Counted from the stretch's first letter, positions 52,072-61,468 are shown. The stretch: 64,000 bases of DNA from Flavobacterium reichenbachii (GCF_002217435.1 NZ_MUHF01000017.1:100352-164351); one strand, 5' to 3'. Numbers and translations: made by a program. The notes: generated by a model not told the origin, from the letters alone.

Positions 52072-53292
52072 TCAAAACAATTCTAATTGATTTCCGGGAT
52101 TTGAAGGTTTAGTCTTTGGCGGTTTTGCATCTCCAAAAACTGTTTTTCCCTGATATTTATAAGATTCGTTTCTTTCTTTTTGAATTAATGCGTCAAAGTT
52201 ATTATTTGGTGTAAAACCTTCTTCTGCTTTTCTTGAGATTTCTGATAATTTTCTAATAGCATCAATTTTATCATTCTGGCCAATTTTTGCTCTTTGAATT
52301 GCTTTTTGCAGTGTATTAATTGTTTCGTCATAAATGGTAATCGGAACTGGAAACGGATGCCCGTCTTTACCGCCGTGTGCAAAAGAAAAACGCGCTGGAT
52401 CTTCAAATCGGGTTGGAGTTCCGTAGATTATTTCGCTTACCAAAGCCAGCGATTGCAGTGCTCTGGGTCCCATTCCTTTTAAGAGTAAAAGCTCTTCAAA
52501 ATCTTCTGGTTTGTTTTCGTGCGTTGCCCAAAGCATTGCGCCAAGGCGTTTCATGTTTACATCTTCCATACGTACATCATGGTGTGCCGGCATAGAAAGA
52601 TATTGCATTTCTTTCATTATTTTTGTTGGAGATTCTTTTGCCAGTTCTAATATTCCTGCTCTCGATTCCTCTGCAGACTGGGCAGTCAGATTTAAAATTG
52701 AACCCTGATTTTCTCCGTAAATAAAAGTATGAGGCTCATTTACAAAAGATTTCAAATCCTTTGAATGCCAGTGATATCTTCTGGCGGTTTTAGAATCTGG
52801 ATTCATTCCCTGCTGAATAACAGCCCATTGTCCTTTATTGTCTACAATAAAATTATGCTGATACAACTGAAATCCGTCCTGAATAGCCGTGTTGTCTACT
52901 TTGGCTGTAATTCGGCTGCAATTGGCAAGATCCAGACCGTCCAGACCTGTTTTTTCTCCTACGTATAAAAGTTCTTGAGGTGTCTGCGTAGAATGTTTTC
53001 CTTTGCCGCCGCAGATGTAAATTCCTAATTCTTTAGAATGCGGATTTACCGATTTTTTTAAAGCGCCAAGTACAGAAGTTGTAATTCCCGACGAATGCCA
53101 ATCCATACCCATAACGGCACCAAAACTCTGAAACCAAAAAGGATTACTCAATTTTGTAATTACTTCTGAAGTAGAAAATTCTAAGGCAATCGTTTCTACA
53201 ATTGCAAAACCAAGTTTAGACATACGTTCGGCCAGCCATAAAGGGACATGGCCATAATGCAACGGAAGATCTGCTGTACCGGAACGTTTCAT
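52072..53292 (-). CDS. DUF763 family protein
   Basis: From ATG 53292 the protein has 406 residues and the DUF763 features: MKRSGTADLPLHYGHVPLWLAERM at the start, GMDWHSSGITTSVLGALK, GICGGKGKHST-type LGIYICGGKGKHST, LPAHHD and a C-terminal helical part. The family is known mostly from archaea and some bacteria, with no established role. The TTG at 53313 is inside the -7 box TAAATTTG (53311-53318), which supports ATG 53292. No partner gene is adjacent. Confidence 0.88.
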   Translation of the reverse strand: MKRSGTADLPLHYGHVPLWLAERMSKLGFAIVETIALEFSTSEVITKLSNPFWFQSFGAVMGMDWHSSGITTSVLGALKKSVNPHSKELGIYICGGKGKHSTQTPQELLYVGEKTGLDGLDLANCSRITAKVDNTAIQDGFQLYQHNFIVDNKGQWAVIQQGMNPDSKTARRYHWHSKDLKSFVNEPHTFIYGENQGSILNLTAQSAEESRAGILELAKESPTKIMKEMQYLSMPAHHDVRMEDVNMKRLGAMLWATHENKPEDFEELLLLKGMGPRALQSLALVSEIIYGTPTRFEDPARFSFAHGGKDGHPFPVPITIYDETINTLQKAIQRAKIGQNDKIDAIRKLSEISRKAEEGFTPNNNFDALIQKERNESYKYQGKTVFGDAKPPKTKPSNPGNQLELF

Positions 53293-53378
53293 AAGAAGAT
53301 TTGGATGTTGCAAATTTAAGTAAAAATAAGGCTGTCAGCTGTTAATAATATTTTTGCGTTTAACCTTAAAATCAAAAA

Positions 53379-53412
53379 AAAAGCAGAATAGTGTTAAAAC
53401 CATTCTGCTTTT
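53379..53412 (-). terminator. terminator of the alpha/beta hydrolase gene
   Basis: AAAAGCAGAAT (53379-53389) pairs with ATTCTGCTTTT (53402-53412), after the minus-strand hydrolase gene. A T-run follows on the minus strand. Confidence 0.8.
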
Positions 53413-53434
53413 ATATTTAAAATAGACTACATAC

Positions 53435-54484
53435 TTATTTCAAAGTTGATTTGATGATTACTGCAGCTTGTTTTACAGCTGTTTGTACTGCAGGAACAGT
53501 AGCAATTGGATTTAAAAGTCCGTAATCGTGAATTAATCCGCTGTATCTGGTTAAGGTAACAGGAACTCCGGCTTCGTTAAGTTTTCTTGCGTATGCTTCA
53601 CCTTCGTCTCTCAAAACATCATTCTCGGCAGTTTGTACCAAAGCAGGAGGTAAGTCTTTTAGTTGATCTAAACTTGCTTGTAATGGAGAAGCATAAATTT
53701 CTTTTCTTTTGCTGGTGTCTGGCAAGTAGTTATTCCAAAACCATTTCATCATATTTTTAGTTAGAAATCTTCCATTTGCAAAAGAATTATAAGATTCAGT
53801 TTCAAAATTGGCATCGGTTACCGGCCATAATAAAACTTGTAATTTAATATGTGGTCCTTTTTTATCTTTGGCCATTAAGGTAATTGCAGCCGTCATGTTT
53901 CCTCCAACGCTGTTTCCTACTACTGCAAGGTTTTTTCCGTTTACACCAATTTCTTTTCCGTTTTCAGAAACCCATTCTGTTGCGGCGTAAATTTCATTTA
54001 TAGCAACTGGATATTGCGCTTCCGGAGAAGGAGTATAATCTGGGAAAACTGCAACAGCGCCGCTTTCTACAACCAAATCTCGAACTAATCTTCTATGAGT
54101 AGGATAATCTCCCAAAACCCATCCACCGCCGTGAATGAAGATAAATACAGGAGCATTTGCTTTTGCGTCTTTAGGTTTTGTAATATGAATTTTTACTTTA
54201 AGTCCGTTTTGAGAAATTACTTTTTCAGACTCTTCAATTCCTGAATAGTCAACTTCTACAGATTTTTGAGCACCTACTAATACGCCGCGTGCATCTGCAA
54301 CGCTTAATTGTTCCAGAGGTTTACCATCACCAGAATTTAATGCTTTCAAAAAACTGCGTACCTCTGTAAAAACCTGCGGATCATTTTCGCCTTTGTATTG
54401 TCTTTCTTGTGCCATAACTATTGTATTAAGAGTTAAGAATGCGATTATAAAGAAACTTTGTTGTATTGATTTTATAGTTTTCAT
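53435..54484 (-). CDS. exported alpha/beta hydrolase (HSL/acetyl-esterase type)
   Basis: From ATG 54484 the protein has 349 residues with a signal peptide (about 1-24, ending VMAQ). The catalytic domain has HGGGWVLGDYP (oxyanion hole of the hormone-sensitive-lipase group), the nucleophile elbow VVGNSVGGNM, an acid in ENDVLRDEGE and His in LIHDYGLLN. It is a periplasmic esterase for acyl substrates of unknown nature. An upstream TTG/ATG at 54559 would put a basic extension before the signal and is rejected. Confidence 0.88.
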   Translation of the reverse strand: MKTIKSIQQSFFIIAFLTLNTIVMAQERQYKGENDPQVFTEVRSFLKALNSGDGKPLEQLSVADARGVLVGAQKSVEVDYSGIEESEKVISQNGLKVKIHITKPKDAKANAPVFIFIHGGGWVLGDYPTHRRLVRDLVVESGAVAVFPDYTPSPEAQYPVAINEIYAATEWVSENGKEIGVNGKNLAVVGNSVGGNMTAAITLMAKDKKGPHIKLQVLLWPVTDANFETESYNSFANGRFLTKNMMKWFWNNYLPDTSKRKEIYASPLQASLDQLKDLPPALVQTAENDVLRDEGEAYARKLNEAGVPVTLTRYSGLIHDYGLLNPIATVPAVQTAVKQAAVIIKSTLK

Positions 54485-54593
54485 GATATTATTTTTAAAA
54501 TTAAGAAAAAAGTTTTGCCTAACGTGTTGTTTCTTTTTAAGTAAAACACTGAATAGCAAAGTGTTTAAATGGAGTTGTAAATGGAATAGAGAT

Positions 54594-54680
54594 TTAATTT
54601 AAGTCGGAACTGTTGTAGTTAATTGGTCCGCTTTTGTTTTTTACGCTGCCTTTTGATGCGGCTTTTAATTTGTGTTTCAT
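54594..54680 (-). CDS. possible 28-residue basic small protein
   Basis: An ATG at 54680 opens 28 codons on the minus strand with the basic, hydrophilic peptide MKHKLKAASKGSVKNKSG and a short tail to NSSDLN. It has a perfect -7 box, TATCTTTG (54714-54721), 34 bases upstream and lies in the gap between the AraC gene and the hydrolase gene. No family is recognised; it may be real or the 5' leader of the hydrolase transcript. Confidence 0.4.
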   Translation of the reverse strand: MKHKLKAASKGSVKNKSGPINYNSSDLN

Positions 54681-54713
54681 ATCTTAAAGTGTTTATCAGT
54701 TATTTTGATAGGA

Positions 54714-54721
54714 CAAAGATA
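54714..54721 (-). promoter_or_regulatory. -7 box between the AraC and hydrolase genes
   Basis: TATCTTTG on the minus strand matches TAnnTTTG exactly, but no -33 box is clear. It would start a transcript carrying the 28-residue ORF and the hydrolase gene. Confidence 0.45.
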
Positions 54722-54755
54722 TGGCGGTAGTAAAGCTGTAAAAATAGATAAAAGT

Positions 54756-55631
54756 CTATTCTAATTGTACATTTTTCCCTTGAAGGTATTTTTTCTTAAA
54801 ATTAGCAGGAGTGTCTCCAACTTTATTGGTAAAAAGGCGGTTAAAATAAGCCGGATCTTCGTAACCAAGCTGATAAGCAATTTCTTTTACACTCAAGGCA
54901 GAATATCCCAAAAGCCTTTTTGCTTCCAGAATAATTCGGTCTTTGATAATATCGTTGGGCTGAGATAGCTCCAGACGATTAAATTTATTGGATAAAGTTT
55001 TTGGAGCAACGCCAAGAATGTCGGCATAATCTGCTACAGTATGTTTGGTTCTAAAATGAATTTCGACAAGACGGCTGAAATTCCTGAAGAAATCCATTTC
55101 TTTAGAGGATTCAGTATTCAATGCACCCAGCTGCTGTATTTTCCAGATTCGGGTAGCTTTTATGATTAATTGTTTTAGATACGTTCGAATCATTTCTTCC
55201 TGCGAAGAATCTGGAGAATCAAACTCTTGCTGGATCTGATCGTAAATGCTTTCTACAAATAAAACTTCCTTTTCAGGAAGCGCAGTCATAGGCATTTCAA
55301 AAATATTATTAAACAACAAACCGTCGCATGCTACTTCTGCATCGTGAATTTGTACGCAGTAAAAATCACGATTATAGTACATAAAGTAACCTTGCCCTTT
55401 TCCTTCTTTATCAATCTGCAGATATTGATTGCTGTTTATAAAAAACAAGGAAGGCGTTTTGGTGGTATATTGTTTAAAGTCAATAGTTACCAAATAATTC
55501 TCAGGCAGATAAAGAACTTTAATATACGTTTTGAAAGCATCACTATTAATTTCGTCTATAGAACTCTGGTTTAGTACAACAAACCCAAGTTTTTTATAAT
55601 TAGATTCAAAAAAATTATGATTGCTCATCAT
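54756..55631 (-). CDS. AraC-family regulator, last gene of the Kai operon
   Basis: The 291-residue protein has an N-terminal AraC_binding-like part (about 1-150) and two HTH motifs (HTVADYADILGVAPKTLSNKFNRL and SVKEIAYQLGYEDPAYFNRLFTNKVGDTPANFKK). The start lies seven bases after the response regulator stop, so it is probably transcribed with the Kai module and may be its output. The gene direction is the same for all six. The effector is unknown. Confidence 0.85.
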   Translation of the reverse strand: MMSNHNFFESNYKKLGFVVLNQSSIDEINSDAFKTYIKVLYLPENYLVTIDFKQYTTKTPSLFFINSNQYLQIDKEGKGQGYFMYYNRDFYCVQIHDAEVACDGLLFNNIFEMPMTALPEKEVLFVESIYDQIQQEFDSPDSSQEEMIRTYLKQLIIKATRIWKIQQLGALNTESSKEMDFFRNFSRLVEIHFRTKHTVADYADILGVAPKTLSNKFNRLELSQPNDIIKDRIILEAKRLLGYSALSVKEIAYQLGYEDPAYFNRLFTNKVGDTPANFKKKYLQGKNVQLE

Positions 55632-55638
55632 ATAAAGA

Positions 55639-56043
55639 TTATTGTGCAGCGATGGTCAAAATTGTTTTAGGAATTTCCTCAAAAGCTTCAAAAGAATATG
55701 GCTTTGTCAAATAGGCTTTTACGCCAAGATTATCACATTTTTCTTTATAAGCAGGATTTATACTTGTTGAATATACAAAGCAGGGAATATTTTTGAAGTC
55801 AGCATCGGTCAAAATTTCCTGCAGTGCTTCGATGCCGTCAAGAATAGGCATGTTAATATCAGTAAGGATAATGTCGGGAATGTGATTGGAAGTATCTTTT
55901 AAATAATTTAAAAGTTCTTCTCCATTATTTACAATACTTACTTTTGAAAAATTTGGATTATTTGTAAAAGTTTGCAGCATTATATCAGCATCGTCGTAAT
56001 CATCTTCTGCTATTATAATATGTAAGTTGTCTAATTGTGGCAT
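55639..56043 (-). CDS. single-domain response regulator of the Kai module
   Basis: The 134-residue receiver has AEDDYDD, phospho-acceptor Asp in IILTDINMPILDG and LTKPYSF. There is no output domain. It is separated from the histidine kinase stop by one base and from the AraC start by seven, so phospho-transfer from the kinase is likely. Confidence 0.9.
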   Translation of the reverse strand: MPQLDNLHIIIAEDDYDDADIMLQTFTNNPNFSKVSIVNNGEELLNYLKDTSNHIPDIILTDINMPILDGIEALQEILTDADFKNIPCFVYSTSINPAYKEKCDNLGVKAYLTKPYSFEAFEEIPKTILTIAAQ

Positions 56044-56044
56044 T

Positions 56045-57298
56045 TTATGTTACTGGAAAAAAGAGGTTAAATATGGTTCCCTCATGCAGTTGACTTTCTA
56101 CAGTTATGTCACCTGAATGGTTTTCCATAATTTTTTTACAAATTGCAAGCCCAATACCATTTCCTGAATATTCATTTTTGGCGTGCAATCGCTGAAAGAT
56201 AGTAAAAATTTTGTTAAGATGACCTTGTTCCATTCCAATACCATTGTCTTTGATTTCAATTTTCACAAATTTACCGGCCTCCTCAAGCACTTCAGATTTG
56301 AAATTTTCTATTTCGGAAATCTGAATTAAAGGCGCAATATCTGGTTTGCTGTATTTTACAGCATTTGAAATAAGATTAGAAAAAAGCTGGCGCATTTGCA
56401 CGCGTGAAGCACGTATTGTAGGTAAATTCCCGATTTCGATACTGGCATTTTTATCATTTATAATGATTTCCAGATCATCCTTCACTTCTGCAATTACTTC
56501 GGCTAAGTTTACAGCTGTTCGATCTTCTTGCGCTGTGTGCGAAGAATATTGAACTAAATCATCAATGAGTGAATTCAATCGCAGTACAGAAGATTTCATT
56601 ACATTCATTGATTTAGCATCTGTTTCTGTTAGATTCGAACCATCAATTCTTCCATTATACATTACAATTTTTCTGAGCGGTTCTTTAAGATCATGCGAGA
56701 TTACATGTATAAATTCCTCCAGATTTTTATTGATTCTGTTTAACTCATTAATTTTTTCCTCCAGCTTTTTTTGATGATGCAGCAGTGCTTGTTCATGTTT
56801 TTTCTTTTCAGTCAGATCGGTAACTACAACTCCAATTCCTTGAACTGCTGGTTCCAAATCTGTTAAAGCGATATAAGCGGGAAAGGTTTTATCTCCCTGA
56901 GTTTTAAATGTGATCTCATGCGTATTTACGCCATACTTCTGTGCCTCAATTAATGCCGTGAAATTGTCAGGATTATCAAAATACTCATAGATATAATTTC
57001 CAATTATTTTTTCGGAAGGTAAATCTATAAGTTTTGAGAAATAATCATTACAATATAAGATCAGTCCGTTTTTTGCGATACTTAAAGCTCCCTGACCAAA
57101 TTTTTCAATTAAAAGTCTAAAGGTATAATCGGCAGTTTCCAGCGAATAAAGTTCCGGCACGCCGTTATTGTGCAGTACCAAAGCATCTACATCGCCGTGT
57201 TTGATAGCCTCAATTATGCTGTTAGAATCATAAAGCTGTTCTTTAAGCAGGTTTATCTCTTCTAATAAAGATTCAATATTTTTATTGGTAGACTCCAA
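56045..57298 (-). CDS. PAS-domain sensor histidine kinase of the Kai module
   Basis: The 417-residue soluble kinase has an N-terminal coiled coil (1-40), a PAS domain (about 55-160), a second coiled region, a HisKA domain with HVISHDLKEPLRK and an HATPase domain with NLISNAVKYSKPD, NGIGM and GNGIGLAICKKI. It follows kaiB-like gene 2 by three bases. By analogy with SasA and Kai-linked kinases it would read the KaiC/KaiB state and pass phosphate to the response regulator. Confidence 0.9.
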   Translation of the reverse strand: MESTNKNIESLLEEINLLKEQLYDSNSIIEAIKHGDVDALVLHNNGVPELYSLETADYTFRLLIEKFGQGALSIAKNGLILYCNDYFSKLIDLPSEKIIGNYIYEYFDNPDNFTALIEAQKYGVNTHEITFKTQGDKTFPAYIALTDLEPAVQGIGVVVTDLTEKKKHEQALLHHQKKLEEKINELNRINKNLEEFIHVISHDLKEPLRKIVMYNGRIDGSNLTETDAKSMNVMKSSVLRLNSLIDDLVQYSSHTAQEDRTAVNLAEVIAEVKDDLEIIINDKNASIEIGNLPTIRASRVQMRQLFSNLISNAVKYSKPDIAPLIQISEIENFKSEVLEEAGKFVKIEIKDNGIGMEQGHLNKIFTIFQRLHAKNEYSGNGIGLAICKKIMENHSGDITVESQLHEGTIFNLFFPVT

Positions 57299-57302
57299 AT
57301 TA

Positions 57303-57599
57303 TTAACTGATATTTAGTATCCTTAAAACCTTTTCCTTGTCTGATAAATCTCCAAGTATAATTCTTTCCGGTATAGGATGTGTTTTAATTAATGTAGGTA
57401 TTGCTATAATTTGGTGAATCACCGCTTGTTCTTTATCACGACTAATGTCTATAATCTCTATTTCGTAATTGCCTGTGAGATATTTATCGCAAATGAGACG
57501 TAGATTTTCTATTGCACGTCCTGATTTAACAGACATACCTGAGACAAAAAGCAAAAATTTATGTTTGGCCGTACTGGAACTGTCTGAGGAATCATCCAT
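57303..57599 (-). CDS. KaiB-like protein 2 (diverged)
   Basis: The 98-residue protein has the KaiB thioredoxin-like core: FLLFVSGMSVKSGRAIENLR, YEIEIIDISRDKEQA, the cis-proline IPTLIKTHPIP and IILGDLSDKEKVL. The loop between strands (DISRDKEQAV) differs from the standard KaiB ([10 protein letters not shown] in the sister). Its start overlaps the stop of the first kaiB by one base (TAATG). The fold switch of KaiB depends on this region, so the two copies may have different partners. Confidence 0.85.
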   Translation of the reverse strand: MDDSSDSSSTAKHKFLLFVSGMSVKSGRAIENLRLICDKYLTGNYEIEIIDISRDKEQAVIHQIIAIPTLIKTHPIPERIILGDLSDKEKVLRILNIS

Positions 57600-57901
57600 T
57601 ACAAAGTTTTTAAAGGTTTTATGTTAAGGCCAACAAGTACTCTTTCCTCGTTAGAAAGATCGCCGATTATTTTACGAATAGGTTCAGGAAATTTTCTCAC
57701 CAAAGTAGGTACCGCCAGAATTTGATCGCCTTCTGCCAATTGCGGATTTTTGAGCAAGTCGATAATTTCTATACTGTATTTTCCAGTAAGATGTTCTTCT
57801 GCATATTTTTTTATGTTTTCAAGTGCTTTTATCGACTTTGGCGTCTGTCCCGCTATATAAAGCAGTAATTGCCATTCTGCTGCCTCTTCTTTTTTTTTCA
57901 T
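57599..57901 (-). CDS. kaiB: KaiB-like protein 1 (canonical)
   Basis: The 100-residue protein matches cyanobacterial KaiB closely: [48 protein letters not shown] and [17 protein letters not shown]. KaiB binds KaiC in the clock or in stress signalling. It lies seven bases after kaiC and overlaps kaiB-like gene 2 by one base. Confidence 0.93.
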   Translation of the reverse strand: MKKKEEAAEWQLLLYIAGQTPKSIKALENIKKYAEEHLTGKYSIEIIDLLKNPQLAEGDQILAVPTLVRKFPEPIRKIIGDLSNEERVLVGLNIKPLKTL

Positions 57902-57908
57902 CCTGCTG

Positions 57909-59582
57909 CTATTTTTTTTTGGAAGACAGTCCTGCCTGTAATTCTTCTGTTGCTTTAAGGATACTTAGTTCCTCTTGTGCTGATTCAAACTCTGTTCTGA
58001 GCGATTCTATATTAGATTCCAAGACTTTACGTTTACGTTCGATTTCTCTGTCTTTCCTGCTGATCTCATTCTGAAGTTTGATTTCATGAATAGTTCTCTT
58101 CAGTTGATGAGATTGTCTCGCTGTTCCGGTAAGTATTCCTTGTGGACCCAATTCTACATCGAGTAATTCGATACCTTTATCTGTAATTACAAATTCTCTA
58201 ACTTGATTTGAATGTCCCATTCCTCGGGCTTTTACAATAAAAATACCGCGGTTTCTTTCTCCAATTCCTTCCATGTCACGCACGGTTATCCAGGTATCTA
58301 CCAATGAAGAAACTGATTCTTCTGCAAGATCAGGTCTAAAACTATCTGTTTGTTTATTTAAAGAAGTAAATAAAGCTGTAATATTATTGGCTTTAAGCAT
58401 ATCGATCAATCGTACAAGCATCGAGCGAACTTCGTGCTCGCTTCCTACCGAAATAAGATTGCTTATTGGATCAATAATGATGGTTGTAGGTTTAAAATCT
58501 CTAATTAATTTCCTAAGTGTAAGTAAATGCAGTTCAAGACCATTTAATGACGGACGTGAAGAATGTATCTGTAACAAACCTTTTTTAATGTGTTTGTCAA
58601 GATCAATACCAATCGATTTCATATTTCGAATCAGCTGTTGCGGTGATTCTTCAAATGCAAAATAAATTGTTCTTTCTTTATTTTCGCATTGTTCGTTTGC
58701 AAAGTAACATGCGATTGTTGTTTTGGCTGTTCCGGCTGTTCCTGATACTAGTATATTACTGCCGCGATAGAATCCGCCTCCATAAAACATATCATTAAGT
58801 CCGGGAACACCTGTCAAAACAACTTCTGAGGAAACTTCATTATCTAATTTTAAAGAAGTAATCGGAAGTACAGAAATTCCATCAGAGTCTATAAGAAAAG
58901 GATATTCGTTTGTACCGTGTGTAGATCCTCTGTATTTTACAATTCGAAGTCTTCTGGTAGAAACCTGCTCAATAACACGATGATCCAAAACAATCACACA
59001 ATCAGAAACATATTCTTCAAGTCCTTGTCTGGTAAGTGTTGCTTCACCGCGTTCTCCTGTAATAATTGCTGTGACACCTTTTTCTTTAAGCCAGTGAAAT
59101 AATCTTCGCAGTTCGGCTCTTAGAATCGCTTGGTTATCAAGGCCGGAAAATAAAGATTCTATAGTATCTAATACAACACGTTTTGCTTTTATGGAATCGA
59201 TAGCATGTCCAAGTCTGATAAATAAGCCATCCAGATCATATTCTCCTGCTTCTTCTATTTCAGCTCTTTCAACCCTTACATAATCTACAGCGAGTTTTTT
59301 TTCAGCTTTAAGTTTTTCCAGGTCAAAACCCAGTGACTTAACATTTAAAGTAATGTCTGCAGAAGGTTCTTCAAATGACATGAAGACTCCTGGTTCGTTA
59401 TATTCTGTAATACCTTTAATAAGGAATTGCATCGATAACAATGTTTTTCCGCATCCGGCTCCTCCACAGATTAAGGTTGGTCGTCCCTTAGGAAAACCTC
59501 CATCAGTAATCTCATCGAGACCGTCAACTCCCGTAGGAGTTTTTGGAAATATAAAACTATGTGATTTTGATTCTTTTTGCAC
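57909..59582 (-). CDS. kaiC: KaiC-like double RecA ATPase
   Basis: Two RecA-like domains are present in 557 residues. Walker A1 is GGAGCGKT (residues 40-47) with catalytic Glu71-Glu72 in FMSFEEP; Walker A2 is GTAGTAKT (281-288) with Glu311-Glu312 in FAFEESP. In the second domain Ser425-Ser426 ([10 protein letters not shown]) align with the KaiC autophosphorylation sites Ser431-Thr432. A long C-terminal coiled coil (about 490-557) replaces the cyanobacterial tail. There is no kaiA, so any oscillation is unlikely; an hourglass or stress-response role is more likely. It is the first gene of a six-gene operon. Confidence 0.93.
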   Translation of the reverse strand: MQKESKSHSFIFPKTPTGVDGLDEITDGGFPKGRPTLICGGAGCGKTLLSMQFLIKGITEYNEPGVFMSFEEPSADITLNVKSLGFDLEKLKAEKKLAVDYVRVERAEIEEAGEYDLDGLFIRLGHAIDSIKAKRVVLDTIESLFSGLDNQAILRAELRRLFHWLKEKGVTAIITGERGEATLTRQGLEEYVSDCVIVLDHRVIEQVSTRRLRIVKYRGSTHGTNEYPFLIDSDGISVLPITSLKLDNEVSSEVVLTGVPGLNDMFYGGGFYRGSNILVSGTAGTAKTTIACYFANEQCENKERTIYFAFEESPQQLIRNMKSIGIDLDKHIKKGLLQIHSSRPSLNGLELHLLTLRKLIRDFKPTTIIIDPISNLISVGSEHEVRSMLVRLIDMLKANNITALFTSLNKQTDSFRPDLAEESVSSLVDTWITVRDMEGIGERNRGIFIVKARGMGHSNQVREFVITDKGIELLDVELGPQGILTGTARQSHQLKRTIHEIKLQNEISRKDREIERKRKVLESNIESLRTEFESAQEELSILKATEELQAGLSSKKK

Positions 59583-59604
59583 GCTATTTAGTATTCTATT
59601 TATC

Positions 59605-59612
59605 CAAATATA
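59605..59612 (-). promoter_or_regulatory. -7 box of the Kai operon
   Basis: TATATTTG on the minus strand lies 22 bases before the kaiC ATG. No clear -33 box is present at 17-23 bases. Confidence 0.5.
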
Positions 59613-59751
59613 CGTTTTCTTTGAGAATTTAACATTAATATTTATTAAAGATTTAACAGCTGTTTGGTTAAATTTTTAAGCAAAAATTGCATTATTGAAT
59701 CAAATTAAGCGAAAAAAAATACAAACAAAAAAAGGGCAGGCTCCAATTTTT

Positions 59752-60999
59752 TTATTGCTTCATTTTAAAATGAAGTTCTGCTATATTTTTACGAATGATA
59801 TTCTTGTCAGAGTCTGTTTTAGCGAGGTATAGAGCTGTTTCAAATTGCTGTAATGCTTTCTGAATATCAAGTTCTGAATATAAATTTCCTAGTAAAGAAT
59901 AATAAAAATGATTGTCGGTCAAATTGAGTTTTTCAGCTTCTATGATCGCCTCTTTATTACTTTTTACTTTTGAGAGTGCGTACGTTCTGTTCAACGCCGC
60001 AATTGGAGAATATTCCAGAATGATTAAATTGTTGTACAATTCGAGAATATGCTCCCATTTTGCTGCAGTATCTTCTTTGATAGTATGCCAGTAAGCAATT
60101 CCGGCTTCAAGATGGTATTTAGAAAGTGTAGTTCCGGTAGAAGATCTGCTCAAAAAATAAGTTCCTTTGTCTATTAATTCCTGATTCCAAAGCGATTGAT
60201 CCTGATCTTCGTATAAAATAATTTCTCCGTCGTCGGCGGTCCGGGCTTCAAATCTTGAAGAATGAAAACACATTAAAGCCATAAGAGCATTGGTTTCCGG
60301 AAGATTTGTGCTTTCGTTCTGAATCAATAAAAAAGTAAGACGCATGGCTTCTGCGCAAAGGTCTTTTCTTAAAGTAGTGTTTTGTGAGGCAGAGTAATAT
60401 CCTTCAGAATAAAGCAGATAAATGGTTTTTAGAACCGTTTTTATTCTATCCTTAACTTCGATACTATTCGGATTCTGAATCTTTATATTTTCTTCTTTGA
60501 GTTTTTCTTTGGCACGATTAATTCTTTTATAAATGACTTCTTTGTTTGAAAGAAAAGCATCAGAGATTTCGCTTATTCCAAAACCACACAATAGATTAAG
60601 AGCCAAAGCAATTTGAGCTTCATCTGAATTACACGGATTACAAACCGTAAAAATCATCGCCAGCTGACTGTCTGCAATATTTTGATCAGATAAATTAATA
60701 TCAATCTCGGGATTGTTTATTGGAGTATTGTATTTTATTTCGGTTACTATTTTGGTTTCAAAAAGAGTATGCCGTTTCAGATAGTTTTTGGTTTTATTTT
60801 TGGCTACAGTATAAAGCCAGGCAGCAGGATTTTCGGGAGTTCCCTTTATCGCCCAGGTTTCTGAAGCAGACAAGAAAGTATCACTCACAATATCTTCTGC
60901 AATTTCGATATGTTGAATGCCGAAAAGATGGCAAAGAACTGAAACTATTTTTTGATATTCGGTTCTAAAAAGATTTGGTATCAGTTCTTTGTTCTCCAT
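59752..60999 (-). CDS. ECF sigma factor of the ECF42 type with C-terminal TPR extension
   Basis: The 415-residue protein has sigma region 2 (about 10-80, with AEDIVSDTFLSA and NPAAWLYTVAKN) and region 4 (about 125-170, ISEISDAFLSNKEVIYKRINRAKEKL), followed by a long extension with ALMALMCFHSSRFEAR, DQDQSLWN and TPR-like repeats to the end. This is the ECF42 arrangement (also annotated DUF6596), and ECF42 genes typically adjoin a DGPF (YCII-related) gene, as here. No anti-sigma factor is nearby; the extension regulates activity in known members. Confidence 0.9.
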   Translation of the reverse strand: MENKELIPNLFRTEYQKIVSVLCHLFGIQHIEIAEDIVSDTFLSASETWAIKGTPENPAAWLYTVAKNKTKNYLKRHTLFETKIVTEIKYNTPINNPEIDINLSDQNIADSQLAMIFTVCNPCNSDEAQIALALNLLCGFGISEISDAFLSNKEVIYKRINRAKEKLKEENIKIQNPNSIEVKDRIKTVLKTIYLLYSEGYYSASQNTTLRKDLCAEAMRLTFLLIQNESTNLPETNALMALMCFHSSRFEARTADDGEIILYEDQDQSLWNQELIDKGTYFLSRSSTGTTLSKYHLEAGIAYWHTIKEDTAAKWEHILELYNNLIILEYSPIAALNRTYALSKVKSNKEAIIEAEKLNLTDNHFYYSLLGNLYSELDIQKALQQFETALYLAKTDSDKNIIRKNIAELHFKMKQ

Positions 61000-61028
61000 A
61001 TTTTTTTTTGATTAAGGCTTCACAATTG

Positions 61029-61367
61029 TTAAAATGCCATTCTAATTTCTACATTGCCGCCAAGATTTAGAACCGGACATTCCTGCGCAATTGCTGCAGC
61101 TTCATCATAATCTTTGGCTTTTATAATAATCATGCCGCCAATAGATTCTTTGATTTCAACAAAAGGGCCATCTGTAATTCCTTTATTAGAAGTTACCAAT
61201 TTTCCCTGTCCGTCCCAGCGCTGCAAAGGTCTGGCCAGTTTATCCTGCGCAGCCAGACTGCCAAACCAGTTTTGCCATTGCTGTAAATGCTGCTGCAATT
61301 CTTCTGGTGAAGGCTGTGATTCTTTAGAAATAAAATCTCTTCTGAAAATCAATAAAAATTCATTCAT
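61029..61367 (-). CDS. DGPF/YCII-related protein, ECF42 partner
   Basis: From ATG 61367 the protein has 112 residues: a ferredoxin-like YCII fold with MNEFLLIFRRDF, the DGPF motif as TDGPFVEIKESIGGMIIIKAKDYDEAA and an EIRMAF end. Proteins of this type accompany ECF42 sigma factors and are often their main targets; no enzymatic role is proven. It lies 29 bases upstream of the sigma factor gene and is co-transcribed. Confidence 0.9.
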   Translation of the reverse strand: MNEFLLIFRRDFISKESQPSPEELQQHLQQWQNWFGSLAAQDKLARPLQRWDGQGKLVTSNKGITDGPFVEIKESIGGMIIIKAKDYDEAAAIAQECPVLNLGGNVEIRMAF

Positions 61368-61404
61368 TTTTTTATGTTTTTTGGTTATCAAACTTCATTT
61401 TAAG

Positions 61405-61459
61405 AAAAGGCTGTTTTTATTTAAAGTATAAATTTAGTGCTTTGCAAATAAAAACAGCC
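61405..61459 (-). terminator. terminator of the CMD-family gene
   Basis: AAATAAAAACAGCC on the plus strand (61446-61459) pairs with GGCTGTTTTTATTT (61409-61422) over 14 bases around a 23-base loop, and a T-rich tail follows on the minus strand. Confidence 0.7.
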
Positions 61460-61468
61460 GATTTTTAT

